From the NCBI GenBank assembly GCA_030666885.1, contig DAOUWY010000049.1:1-9465 (forward strand): 9,465 nt of DNA. The letters run 5' to 3'. A program made the translations under genes and the position numbers. Origin of the DNA: Methanosarcinales archaeon. Its GTDB lineage: Archaea > Halobacteriota > Methanosarcinia > Methanosarcinales > Methanocomedenaceae. Shown here piece by piece: positions 1 to 6,096 of this stretch; positions within the stretch are counted from its first letter, which is position 1, and each line of letters begins with the position of its first letter. The notes under the pieces are model-generated. The model saw nothing but the letters and a program-made list of their open reading frames with translations. It did no database searches and was not told the origin of the DNA.

Positions 1-2
1 AA

Positions 3-140
3 GATGAAAATGAAAGGTTTTATTCTGAACGACGCGGTCGAATTATTAGATTCAAGCATGACGATTCTGAAATTTTTGAAATAATCCAAAATAGTTTAGA
101 AAACTTTGAGATGCAATCCAACGGCTTATTGATGCTATAG
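3..140 (+). CDS. C-terminal fragment of an unidentified protein
   Basis: The window opens inside an open frame (frame 3) that runs 45 codons to a TAG at 138-140. The translation is strongly charged, with an Arg-rich stretch (SERRGRIIRFKHDD) followed by a probable helix (EIFEIIQNSLENFE), and looks like real coding sequence rather than a chance frame. It ends 9 nt before the ATG of the next gene, as expected for an upstream operon partner. I do not recognise the family. A small regulator next to an envelope gene is one possibility, but that is a guess. A competing frame (1-84) is shorter and less coherent. The start lies outside the window. Confidence 0.5.
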   Translation, partial: DENERFYSERRGRIIRFKHDDSEIFEIIQNSLENFEMQSNGLLML

Positions 141-149
141 TGATTGAAT

Positions 150-1073
150 ATGAGAAATTTGAGATTATTAGGTTTGCTTGCCTTAATGGTAATTCTACTC
201 ATGGTCAGCGGCTGCGTTATGGTTGAAGTAGGTGAATTACAAACAGAGTCACGTACAGTTGAACTGGAAAACGTTGATTCAGTGGATGTTGAGCTCGATA
301 TGAGCAGTGGTGAGATGAATATCGCTGGTGGCGCTGATGAGTTACTGAACGCAGAGTTCAGGTATAATGTTGCGGCGTGGAAGCCCGAAATCAGGTATAA
401 TGTCATTGAAGGCCAGGGCAAACTCATTGTCCGCCAACCCCGATTGGAAGGAATCGTCGGACCCAATGCACGTAACGAATGGAACCTTGCTATCAATGAG
501 GACATCCCCATGGACCTGAGCATAGACATGAGCAGCGGAAACTGTGATTTCAATATGGGCAGTTCCATGCTGAAAACTCTTGAAATTGACTCCAGTAGCG
601 GTAATGTAGATGCGATCCTACTTGGGAACCAATCATTGCTACAAGAGGTCAATATAGATATGTCAAGTGGTGCTACCTCATTGGACCTTTCAGGAGATTA
701 TCCTTCCCTGTTCATGATGAGGATAGAATCCAGCAGTGGTAATGTGGACGCAGACCTCAACGGCAATTACAGTTCACTGAGCAGTGTGGATATCGACCTG
801 AGTAGTGGAAATGCCTTTGTTGATCTTTCCGGGAACTGGGGTAGTGATGTACAGGTAGAAATAGCTGCAAGTTCGGGCAAGATAACTCTGCTTATGCCCC
901 AGGATGTAGGAGTTTATGTTGATGCACACACTTCCAGCGGCAATATCGATGCCAGTGGTTTCAGGTTGGATGGCGATAATTACGTTAACGATGCTTACGG
1001 CAAATCAAATGTGACAATAAATGTCAAGGCTACTGCAAGCAGTGGGAATATCGAACTGCAGCTGGTTGATTAA
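150..1073 (+). CDS. Lipoprotein-like toast-rack (DUF2154/DUF4097-type) beta-solenoid protein
   Basis: A predicted 307-residue surface protein. Residues 1-21 form a hydrophobic signal segment ending in a lipobox-like VSGC (Cys22), so it is probably a membrane-anchored lipoprotein outside the cell. The body matches the Toast_rack_N pattern as I know it: a V-D-V-E-L-D-M start, then GGADELLNAEFRYNV, IVRQP, NEWNL and, near the end, VNDAYGKSNVT. The tripeptide SSG occurs nine times (about residues 52, 128, 149, 172, 195, 218, 241, 262, 297), mostly 21-23 residues apart, which is the pitch of a beta-solenoid. In the bacterial relatives I recall, GAG is usual at these turns. The family's function is not settled; links to envelope stress (LiaF/PspC-like) are known for similar folds. 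I chose ATG 150 because GTGAT (140-144) sits 5 nt before it; TTG 144 is the alternative. Confidence 0.8.
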   Translation: MRNLRLLGLLALMVILLMVSGCVMVEVGELQTESRTVELENVDSVDVELDMSSGEMNIAGGADELLNAEFRYNVAAWKPEIRYNVIEGQGKLIVRQPRLEGIVGPNARNEWNLAINEDIPMDLSIDMSSGNCDFNMGSSMLKTLEIDSSSGNVDAILLGNQSLLQEVNIDMSSGATSLDLSGDYPSLFMMRIESSSGNVDADLNGNYSSLSSVDIDLSSGNAFVDLSGNWGSDVQVEIAASSGKITLLMPQDVGVYVDAHTSSGNIDASGFRLDGDNYVNDAYGKSNVTINVKATASSGNIELQLVD

Positions 1074-1150
1074 CCACATTAGCATATCTGCATCAAATCA
1101 TGTGAACTGTTTTCTTAATTAAGTAATGAAAAGTTAAGGATTAGATCAAT

Positions 1151-2353
1151 ATGCAAAATACTCTTGATAATACATCAGATATCAAGGCAAGTAAACCCCC
1201 GAGGCGCCACGACCTCGACTGGATAAGGGTACTTGCTACTTTTGCTGTCATCATCTTTCACACAATGAGGATGTTCGACCCGGATGACTGGGAGGTGAAG
1301 AACAACATGACAAGTGACCTTGTCATGATCTTCATCTTCTTCTGGGCCCAGTGGATGATGCCCATCTTCTTTACCATCTCCGGTGCAAGTACCTACTATG
1401 CCCTTGGTTTCCGTTCCCCCATACAGTTCTTAAAAGCCAGGACAGTTCGTATAATGGTCCCCCTTCTCACAGTAGGTATCTTTGTCCTTAGCCTGCCACA
1501 AGACTATATCAACAAGGTAACCCACGGAGTCATCCCACCCGATTTTCCAATAATGGAATTCATATCAATGTATGTCACCCAGAACAAGCCCTTCCTTGGC
1601 TTTCCATATTTCGGTTACCCAACCTACCACTTATGGTACCTGTATTTCCTCTTTGTATTCTCTTTGGTACTTCTCCCTATTTTTGTCTACTTGAAGTCGG
1701 AATCGGGCACTGCCTTAATAGCGCGTATTTCCAATTTATTCAATCGTTCATGGACAATTTACCTCTGGGTTATTCCTATATGCGTTATCACGACCCTTCT
1801 TGACCCGACCACCGATTTAGGGAATTTAAATTATTATGGGGGATGGAGCCTTCCTGTTTATCCGATCATCTTTATTATGGGATTTCTACTTGTATCACAT
1901 GAGCGGTTCGAAAAGGCGGTCCATGCCCAAGGGAAGATCGCCCTGGTCTTTAGCATAATCACGTATCTTGGACTTATGATCATGTTCATTGTTCTGGGAG
2001 ATGAGATCTTCGGGACTTACGGGACTCCCATATATGCACTTCTCATGTCCTTGCGGGCCTTTAGTATGTGGTGTTTCATGATAGCTATCCTTTATCTCGG
2101 AAAGAAATATTTCAGCTACACCAGCCCCAGGCTTCAGTATTTCAGTGAGGGTTCATTGCCCTACTATATGCTTCACCAGACTATCATCGTGATCATAGGC
2201 TACCAGATCGCCCAGTGGCATATAGGGATACTTCCCAAGTGGATATTACTTGTAATAACAACATTTATTGGAATCATGGTAATATATGAATACGGAATAA
2301 GGAGGTTCAATCCAATAAGATTCCTTTTCGGATTGAAACCATTAAAGAAATGA
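1151..2353 (+). CDS. Acyltransferase family 3 integral membrane protein
   Basis: A 400-residue polytopic protein with about ten hydrophobic segments, matching the Acyl_transf_3 family (OpgC/OafA-like), which moves acyl groups onto carbohydrates or other envelope molecules. The N-terminal signature is clear: DLDWIRVLATFAVIIFH with Arg26 and the presumed catalytic His37, both typical of the family. Arg97/Arg100 (KARTVR), His160 (YHLWYLYF) and His342 (YYMLHQT) are further conserved-looking polar residues in or near membrane segments. The length is normal. A weak AAGGA lies 10 nt before the ATG. It is 77 nt downstream of the toast-rack gene and 17 nt upstream of the 2TM gene, so the three probably share a transcript. 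The acceptor cannot be read from the sequence: a surface glycan, a lipid headgroup or an exopolysaccharide are all possible. Confidence 0.85.
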   Translation: MQNTLDNTSDIKASKPPRRHDLDWIRVLATFAVIIFHTMRMFDPDDWEVKNNMTSDLVMIFIFFWAQWMMPIFFTISGASTYYALGFRSPIQFLKARTVRIMVPLLTVGIFVLSLPQDYINKVTHGVIPPDFPIMEFISMYVTQNKPFLGFPYFGYPTYHLWYLYFLFVFSLVLLPIFVYLKSESGTALIARISNLFNRSWTIYLWVIPICVITTLLDPTTDLGNLNYYGGWSLPVYPIIFIMGFLLVSHERFEKAVHAQGKIALVFSIITYLGLMIMFIVLGDEIFGTYGTPIYALLMSLRAFSMWCFMIAILYLGKKYFSYTSPRLQYFSEGSLPYYMLHQTIIVIIGYQIAQWHIGILPKWILLVITTFIGIMVIYEYGIRRFNPIRFLFGLKPLKK

Positions 2354-2370
2354 TAACGTGGGGTGAAAAT

Positions 2371-2628
2371 ATGGAAACAGATGAAAAGTATCTTCGTGCT
2401 CAGGAAAGGGTAAAGGAACTTAAAAGCTTCTACAGCCACCTATTGGTATACGGTGCCATCATGGCCCTATTGATTTTTATTGATTACTCTGACGGCGGTA
2501 ACTGGTGGGTCTATTGGCCGATAATAGGTTGGGGCATATTTGTGGCAATACACGGATTTAATGTAAGCAGGATAGGCAAGAGCTGGGAAGACAAAAAGAT
2601 CAAAGAGATCATGGAAAAAGAGAAATAG
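2371..2628 (+). CDS. Small 2TM-domain membrane protein
   Basis: An 85-residue protein that fits the 2TM domain (PF13239): an N-terminal amphipathic stretch YLRAQERVKELKSFYSHL, a first membrane helix (LLVYGAIMALLIFI), a short loop with GGNWWVYWPIIGWG, a second helix (IFVAIHGFNV), and a charged tail with W-E-D-K-K-I-K-E-I-M. The conserved Trp, Gly and His residues are present. The function is unknown. In other genomes the domain stands alone or is fused to sensor proteins, so a sensing or scaffold role at the membrane is an inference. The frame is open back to an ATG at 2350 that overlaps the acyltransferase stop. I prefer ATG 2371 because GGTGA (2362-2366) lies 4 nt before it and the domain begins there. 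Confidence 0.8.
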   Translation: METDEKYLRAQERVKELKSFYSHLLVYGAIMALLIFIDYSDGGNWWVYWPIIGWGIFVAIHGFNVSRIGKSWEDKKIKEIMEKEK

Positions 2629-2634
2629 CGGTTT

Positions 2635-2707
2635 ATGTGAAGCAGTTGTATATTCAGAGTACGGGCCGCCCGATGTTCTTGAGCTAAATGAAAAGAGTAT
2701 GCTGTAG
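2635..2707 (+). pseudogene. Remnant of a zinc-type alcohol dehydrogenase/quinone oxidoreductase N-terminus
   Basis: Directly after the 2TM gene, the frame 2642-2704 reads AVVYSEYGPPDVLELNEKSML and then stops at TAG (2705). This is the characteristic N-terminal beta hairpin of MDR-superfamily NADPH:quinone oxidoreductases (typically M-K-A-x-x-Y-x-x-Y-G-x-P-D-V-L-x-L). An ATG at 2635 would be its start, but one extra T (2638) puts it out of frame. About 20 of the family's usual 310-330 residues remain. A GEMDIL-like stretch (2713-2730), in another frame, may be a further scrap. The Rossmann domain and the rest are gone. I see a dead gene fragment, left by deletion or by imprecise recombination. 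Confidence 0.6.
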
Positions 2708-2709
2708 GT

Positions 2710-2860
2710 GAAATGGATATATTGAGTCCGGTTTGGATGGCAGCCACCTTCTCGCCTTAACTCTGCCTGGGTGCCCCTCTTAGATTGACTCCGCCTGTCC
2801 TTGTGTTGTGGGTACTGGCAGGCGTTTTGAAGAAATTCAGTACTTTGTCTGGCATACATA
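2710..2860. other. Unassigned GC-rich segment with no intact gene
   Basis: This stretch follows the oxidoreductase remnant and carries no convincing coding sequence on either strand. GC reaches about 58% in 2761-2820, then falls sharply into the AT-rich helicase leader. A 6-bp inverted repeat (CGCCTG near 2792, CAGGCG near 2819) is present but encloses a long loop. Open frames on the minus strand have unusual composition (many Arg, Gln, Cys, His) and run back into the 2TM gene and the remnant, so I treat them as chance. It could be decayed coding sequence, part of an old mobile element or an RNA; I cannot tell which. Confidence 0.35.
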
Positions 2861-2890
2861 ACAAAAATTTGCTTTTTCAATATAAAGAAA

Positions 2891-2917
2891 ATAAATTATA
2901 TCTTTATACTTTAAAAT
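2891..2917 (+). promoter_or_regulatory. Candidate TATA region of the DEAD-box helicase gene
   Basis: An A/T-only cluster includes ATAAATTATAT (2891-2901) and TTTATACTTTAAAATA (2902-2917), both resembling archaeal TATA boxes. Initiation about 25 nt downstream would fall near 2925-2940, giving the helicase mRNA a 5' leader of about 150 nt. The surrounding DNA is so AT-rich that the exact box is uncertain. Confidence 0.35.
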
Positions 2918-2944
2918 AGGCATAACTATAAGCCAAGGACATAC

Positions 2945-3017
2945 ATTAAGAGAGCTCATTAACTTTTAAGCATAAATTAATCTTAACTTTCATAAAGTTG
3001 TGCTAATAGCTCTTAAT
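2945..3017 (+). promoter_or_regulatory. Long imperfect hairpin in the helicase leader
   Basis: ATTAAGAG (2945-2952) is complementary to CTCTTAAT (3010-3017). Further pairing lies inside: an ATTA/TAAT block and an ACTTT/AAAGT block, interrupted by small bulges. Nested in the loop is a perfect short hairpin, AACTTT-CAT-AAAGTT (2985-2999). The element lies between the presumed TATA box and the helicase start, so it would be in the transcribed leader. Structured, long 5' leaders are known for cold-induced DEAD-box helicases (Methanococcoides burtonii deaD is the archaeal example I know). A thermosensitive or autoregulatory role here is inference. Confidence 0.4.
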
Positions 3018-3098
3018 TGTTTTTAATAACTTAACGAAGTGGACAAAAAAAAGCAATTAAGCAGCTTTTTTTTGAAAGAAATTATGGAAAGTTTAAAT

Positions 3099-4304
3099 AT
3101 GGACAAATTTAAAAATCTTGGTATTAATAAATACCTTCTAAAATCTATAAATTATGAGAATTTCGATTATCCTACCGAAATACAGGAAAAATCGATACCG
3201 TTAATCCTTGCAGGTAAGGATATTATAGCCGGATCGGCCACTGGTTCAGGAAAAACCCTGGCGTTTGCTTGTGGTATAATACAGAATGCTGAAAAAGGAA
3301 AAGGGATACAGGCTTTGATCCTGACTCCCACCAGGGAATTGGCAGAGCAGGTTGCAGGTGCTTTAACGAAATTCTCAAAGTTCACCCCCTTAAAAATTAT
3401 GTCAGTATATGGTGGTGTGGGGATCAACCAGCAGATCAGGGGCTTAAAGACTGCTGATGTGGTGGTAGGAACACCGGGCAGGATGCTTGATCATATCAAT
3501 AGAAAGACCATTAAATTAGATAAGGTAGAAACACTGGTGCTTGATGAAGCAGACCGGATGTTAGACATGGGATTTAAGGAGGATGTGACTAAAATAATTA
3601 ATACAATTCCTGAAGACCGGCAGACCCTTTTGTTCTCTGCAACGATCTCAAAAGATATTGCCAGGCTTGGCAGGAAATATATGGATCAACCGATCCATGT
3701 ACAAGTTGAGTCTTATATCGATGCAACACTATTGGACCAGGTTTATTATAGAGTTAAGGATAATATGAAATTTTCTTTGCTCTTACATCTACTGAAGAAT
3801 GAAAACTCCGACTTGATAATGGTTTTCTGTAATACTAAAAGATATACTGATACGATAGCCAAGAACCTGAAATCTTCAGGCGTGAAAGCCCGGGCAATTC
3901 ATGGCGGATTAACCCAGAACCAGCGGAACAATGTTATGAAGCAATTCCATGAAGGGAGGGCCGATGTTCTTGTATGTACAGATGTAGCTGCAAGGGGACT
4001 TGATATTAATGGCGTTTCTCATGTTTACAATTACGATATTCCCAGGGAGAGTAAACAGTATATCCACAGGATCGGAAGAACTGCAAGAGCTGGAAAAGAA
4101 GGCAAGGCAATAAATATTCTTTCCAGAAAGGATAATGATAATTTTAAAAATGTATTGAAATTTAATGATGTTGTCATAAGGGAAGAAAAGCTGCCTGCTC
4201 TGGAAAAGGCTGAAATGAAAAGGTCGGTGCAAGTTGGAATTAAACATAATAATAAACGCCCCTCTAGAAAAGGGCCTAATTCTAACAGGCATAGGAATCG
4301 ATAG
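3099..4304 (+). CDS. DEAD-box ATP-dependent RNA helicase
   Basis: A cytoplasmic RNA helicase that uses ATP to unwind short RNA duplexes, probably in ribosome assembly, mRNA turnover or cold adaptation. All family motifs are present (numbering from ATG 3099): Q motif with Phe4 and PTEIQ (25-29), motif I AGSATGSGKT (44-53), Ia PTREL (77-81), GG and TPGR (125-128), II DEAD (149-152), III SAT (180-182), IV VFCNT (about 242-246), V ARGLDI (298-303), VI HRIGRTARAG (323-332). A basic Asn/Arg/Lys-rich tail (last 25 residues) probably binds RNA, as in CshA/RhlE-like proteins. Length is 401 residues, normal for a minimal helicase with a short tail. The frame is open from GTG 3039, and ATG 3084 is also possible. 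I favour 3099 because MDKFKNLGI matches the usual family start and the preceding codons are A/T homopolymer runs; no strong Shine-Dalgarno sequence decides it. It appears to be monocistronic. Confidence 0.95.
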   Translation: MDKFKNLGINKYLLKSINYENFDYPTEIQEKSIPLILAGKDIIAGSATGSGKTLAFACGIIQNAEKGKGIQALILTPTRELAEQVAGALTKFSKFTPLKIMSVYGGVGINQQIRGLKTADVVVGTPGRMLDHINRKTIKLDKVETLVLDEADRMLDMGFKEDVTKIINTIPEDRQTLLFSATISKDIARLGRKYMDQPIHVQVESYIDATLLDQVYYRVKDNMKFSLLLHLLKNENSDLIMVFCNTKRYTDTIAKNLKSSGVKARAIHGGLTQNQRNNVMKQFHEGRADVLVCTDVAARGLDINGVSHVYNYDIPRESKQYIHRIGRTARAGKEGKAINILSRKDNDNFKNVLKFNDVVIREEKLPALEKAEMKRSVQVGIKHNNKRPSRKGPNSNRHRNR

Positions 4305-4367
4305 TTTTTTATTTCTGGTTCCCAACCCTTAGAAAGGACATTGGCAGGAAAAATATTCACGTATAAG

Positions 4368-4397
4368 ATGGCTGAAAAGCCATATTTTTTCTTTTTT
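4368..4397 (+). terminator. Intrinsic-type terminator after the helicase
   Basis: A perfect 6-bp stem, ATGGCT (4368-4373) and AGCCAT (4378-4383), is closed by a GAAA tetraloop. Two T-runs follow immediately (4385-4390 and 4392-4397), split by one C. It lies about 64 nt past the helicase stop. A shorter T-run also sits at the stop itself (4305-4310). The hairpin-plus-T form resembles a bacterial intrinsic terminator; archaea mostly need only the T-tract. Confidence 0.6.
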
Positions 4398-4496
4398 AAT
4401 TGCTCCATATCTCCACACATCAGGCACTTTGGCAATGCTTTAGCAATGTCCTGAATAGTAGATTGGACTTAGGGTAAAATCACTCGTATACGTTGC

Positions 4497-4510
4497 GGTT
4501 TTTATATATT
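4497..4510 (+). promoter_or_regulatory. Strong TATA-like box without an obvious gene
   Basis: GGTTTTTATATATT (4497-4510) contains TTTATATA, a close match to the methanogen TATA consensus, in moderately GC-containing surroundings, so it stands out. Initiation would fall near 4530. No intact gene starts within 190 nt downstream. It may drive larA with a long leader, a small RNA, or a gene now decayed (see 4546-4650). Confidence 0.35.
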
Positions 4511-4545
4511 CTCTTTCTCTTCTGTGATTAATTTCAAAGAAATTT

Positions 4546-4650
4546 GTGAAAAATGATGTGGATGTAACTATTGATGAGCATATTGTGTAGTAGGATCCAC
4601 CTGATCTAAATATCCCAACATTATTTGTCACGACACCGGATTTGAGTAAA
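4546..4650 (+). other. Short degraded-looking reading frame in the helicase-larA gap
   Basis: One frame reads from GTG 4546 through KNDVDVTIDEHIV to two adjacent TAG codons (4588-4593), then continues in the same frame as DPPDLNIPTLFVTTPDLSKP to a TAA at 4651. The composition on both sides is protein-like (balanced acidic, hydrophobic and Pro residues), unlike the AT-rich DNA around it. I do not recognise a family. It may be a decayed gene fragment; chance cannot be excluded at this length. The rest of the 4305-4721 gap shows nothing further except the elements listed separately. Confidence 0.25.
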
Positions 4651-4666
4651 CCATAATTCAATAGCA

Positions 4667-4680
4667 TAATTTATTTGATA
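4667..4680 (+). promoter_or_regulatory. Candidate larA-proximal TATA box
   Basis: TAATTTATTTGATA (4667-4680) is an A/T-rich block about 45 nt before the larA ATG. Initiation near 4700 would leave a leader of roughly 20 nt. No Shine-Dalgarno sequence is visible in front of the ATG, which suits a short or nearly leaderless mRNA. The match is only fair. Confidence 0.3.
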
Positions 4681-4721
4681 AGCAATAGCTATACATTGTA
4701 ACCAACCTAACATACATTACC

Positions 4722-5987
4722 ATGAAGCTGGAACTGCCATTTGGAAACGCATCAGTATCATTTAATGTCCCTGATACACACACGATAGAAACAGTAGTCC
4801 CAACTAAATCCCGCATAACTACTAACCCCGGGACTATTATCTTAAAAGCACTGCAAAATCCGATCGGAAGGGGACGCTTGAGTGAAATAGTGCAGCCCGG
4901 TGACAGGGTAGCCATTCTCGTCAGCGATACCACACGCTCAGTGCCAACAGCAATGTTATTACCCCACCTGCTCAACAAATTGCTGGCCGCTAAAGTGAAA
5001 AAAGAAAATATCAGCATAATATTCGGCCTGGGTATTCACAGGCACCAGACAGAAGATGAGAAAATCAACATCGTAGGCCCGGATATCTACAGTGAATTCC
5101 AGTGTATCGATCACGACAGAAACCAGTGCGTCCATCTTGGGACCACTACAAGGGGGACACCTGTGGAAGTGTTCAGGCCTGTGGCCGAGTCGGACATTGT
5201 TATTTGCACAGGCAATATAGAACACCACTATTTTGCAGGATATACTGGCGGGTTAAAGGCAGTACTTCCGGGTGTCAGTTCAGGCAGGTCGATTGAAGCG
5301 AACCATGCACTAATGACAGAAGAGGGTACTACCCCCGGAAACCCGGACTGCCCGGTTCGTGCCGACCTTGAGGAAGCCGGAAGTATCCTTGGTGTTGATT
5401 TTATACTGAATGTCATCCTCAACAGCGATAAAAAAATAGTCGGTGCAATGGCAGGCCATCCTGTCAAGGCCCACAGGGCAGGGACTGCTATGGTGGATGC
5501 AATGTACAAGCATACAGTGGAGCCTGCAGATATTGTGGTCGTATCACAGGGGGGCTGGCCCAAGGATATAGACCTGTTCCAGTCACATAAAGCACTGGAG
5601 CATGTTAAGGCCGCAGTGAAGCCGGGCGGTGCCATCATCCTGGTCGCCCGGTGTAATGAAGAACTGGGGAATACCGTATTTGAGGAATGGATCAATGCAG
5701 TGACGGGGCCTGAAGAGGCAATTGAGCGGTTGAACAATGGTTTTTTCCAGGGCGGACATAAAGCTGCACTGGTTGGCAAACTGGCTCTTAAGTTTAAGTT
5801 GTATCTTGTTTCAGAACTGCCGCCCGAAGTGGCTAGAAAAGTGTATTTCAAGCCTGTATCCGGTGTACAGGAAGCATTTGATATGGCATCGGCAGATTAT
5901 GGGCCCGAGGCCCGGATCCTGGTGGTACCGTACGGCGGGTCCACACTGGTTACAAGTAGCTCCTCGCCATCATCCGGTTATATTTGA
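4722..5987 (+). CDS. larA: LarA-family nickel-pincer enzyme (DUF2088), racemase-like
   Basis: A 421-residue homologue of LarA, the lactate racemase that uses a pyridinium-3,5-bisthiocarboxylate nickel-pincer cofactor. The N-terminal DUF2088 domain shows VSDTTR (67-72), the counterpart of the substrate-binding Arg motif, and His106/His108 in GLGIHRHQT. The cofactor site is intact: GNIEHHYFAGYTGGLKA gives His169 and Lys179, and EANHAL gives His195. The 10- and 16-residue spacings equal those of His174, Lys184 and His200 in Lactiplantibacillus plantarum LarA. A VVSQGGWPKD motif (273-282) marks the C-terminal domain. Family knowledge says LarA homologues act on various 2-hydroxy acids by racemisation or epimerisation, so the substrate here is unknown and need not be lactate. 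The cofactor genes larB, larC and larE are absent from the window, and the gene stands alone, convergent to the aminotransferase operon. The tail after VVPYGGSTLV is Ser-rich and unremarkable. The location is probably cytoplasmic. Confidence 0.88.
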   Translation: MKLELPFGNASVSFNVPDTHTIETVVPTKSRITTNPGTIILKALQNPIGRGRLSEIVQPGDRVAILVSDTTRSVPTAMLLPHLLNKLLAAKVKKENISIIFGLGIHRHQTEDEKINIVGPDIYSEFQCIDHDRNQCVHLGTTTRGTPVEVFRPVAESDIVICTGNIEHHYFAGYTGGLKAVLPGVSSGRSIEANHALMTEEGTTPGNPDCPVRADLEEAGSILGVDFILNVILNSDKKIVGAMAGHPVKAHRAGTAMVDAMYKHTVEPADIVVVSQGGWPKDIDLFQSHKALEHVKAAVKPGGAIILVARCNEELGNTVFEEWINAVTGPEEAIERLNNGFFQGGHKAALVGKLALKFKLYLVSELPPEVARKVYFKPVSGVQEAFDMASADYGPEARILVVPYGGSTLVTSSSSPSSGYI

Positions 5988-6043
5988 GGATACCGGTATG
6001 CCTGATGATATGTACTGCAAGTTTTGAGAGTCAAGTTAATGGT

Positions 6044-6063
6044 ACTCTGGCAGAGTCGTTTTT
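6044..6063 (+). terminator. Terminator-like hairpin after larA
   Basis: ACTCT (6044-6048) and AGAGT (6052-6056) form a 5-bp stem with a 3-nt loop, followed by CG and five T residues (6059-6063). It lies 57 nt past the larA stop in the 109-nt convergent gap. The T-run is only on the plus strand, so it would serve larA rather than the aminotransferase operon coming from the other side. Confidence 0.45.
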
Positions 6064-6096
6064 CCATAGTTTTAGTCATACTTGCCAGGATCTATT

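Noticed and set aside
20..652. A 210-codon open frame on the minus strand over the first two plus-strand genes
   Set aside because: It is Ser-rich because it is antisense to the repeated Asp/Ser/Gly codons of the toast-rack gene. It has no recognisable domain, and the plus-strand gene is clearly real.
1114..1123. CTTAATTAAG palindrome before the acyltransferase gene, as an operator or promoter
   Set aside because: A 10-bp A/T palindrome is expected by chance in this composition, and no second copy or TATA spacing supports it.
2467..2880. A 137-codon minus-strand frame rich in Arg, Gln and Cys, possibly an element or intron fragment
   Set aside because: It overlaps the real 2TM gene and the oxidoreductase remnant antisense, has no ribosome site or known motif, and I cannot link it to any transposase or reverse transcriptase.
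4588..4593. Pyrrolysine read-through of the tandem TAG codons
   Set aside because: Known Pyl proteins are long methylamine methyltransferases with a single internal TAG. This frame is about 35 codons long with no such similarity.
5228..5851. A 207-codon minus-strand frame inside larA
   Set aside because: It lies wholly antisense to larA, whose motifs and spacing are certain, and it has no family features.
5737..6027. A plus-strand frame ending in MPDDMYCKF, suggesting a small zinc protein after larA
   Set aside because: Most of it is out-of-frame larA sequence. The part beyond the larA stop is only about ten codons with no ribosome site.
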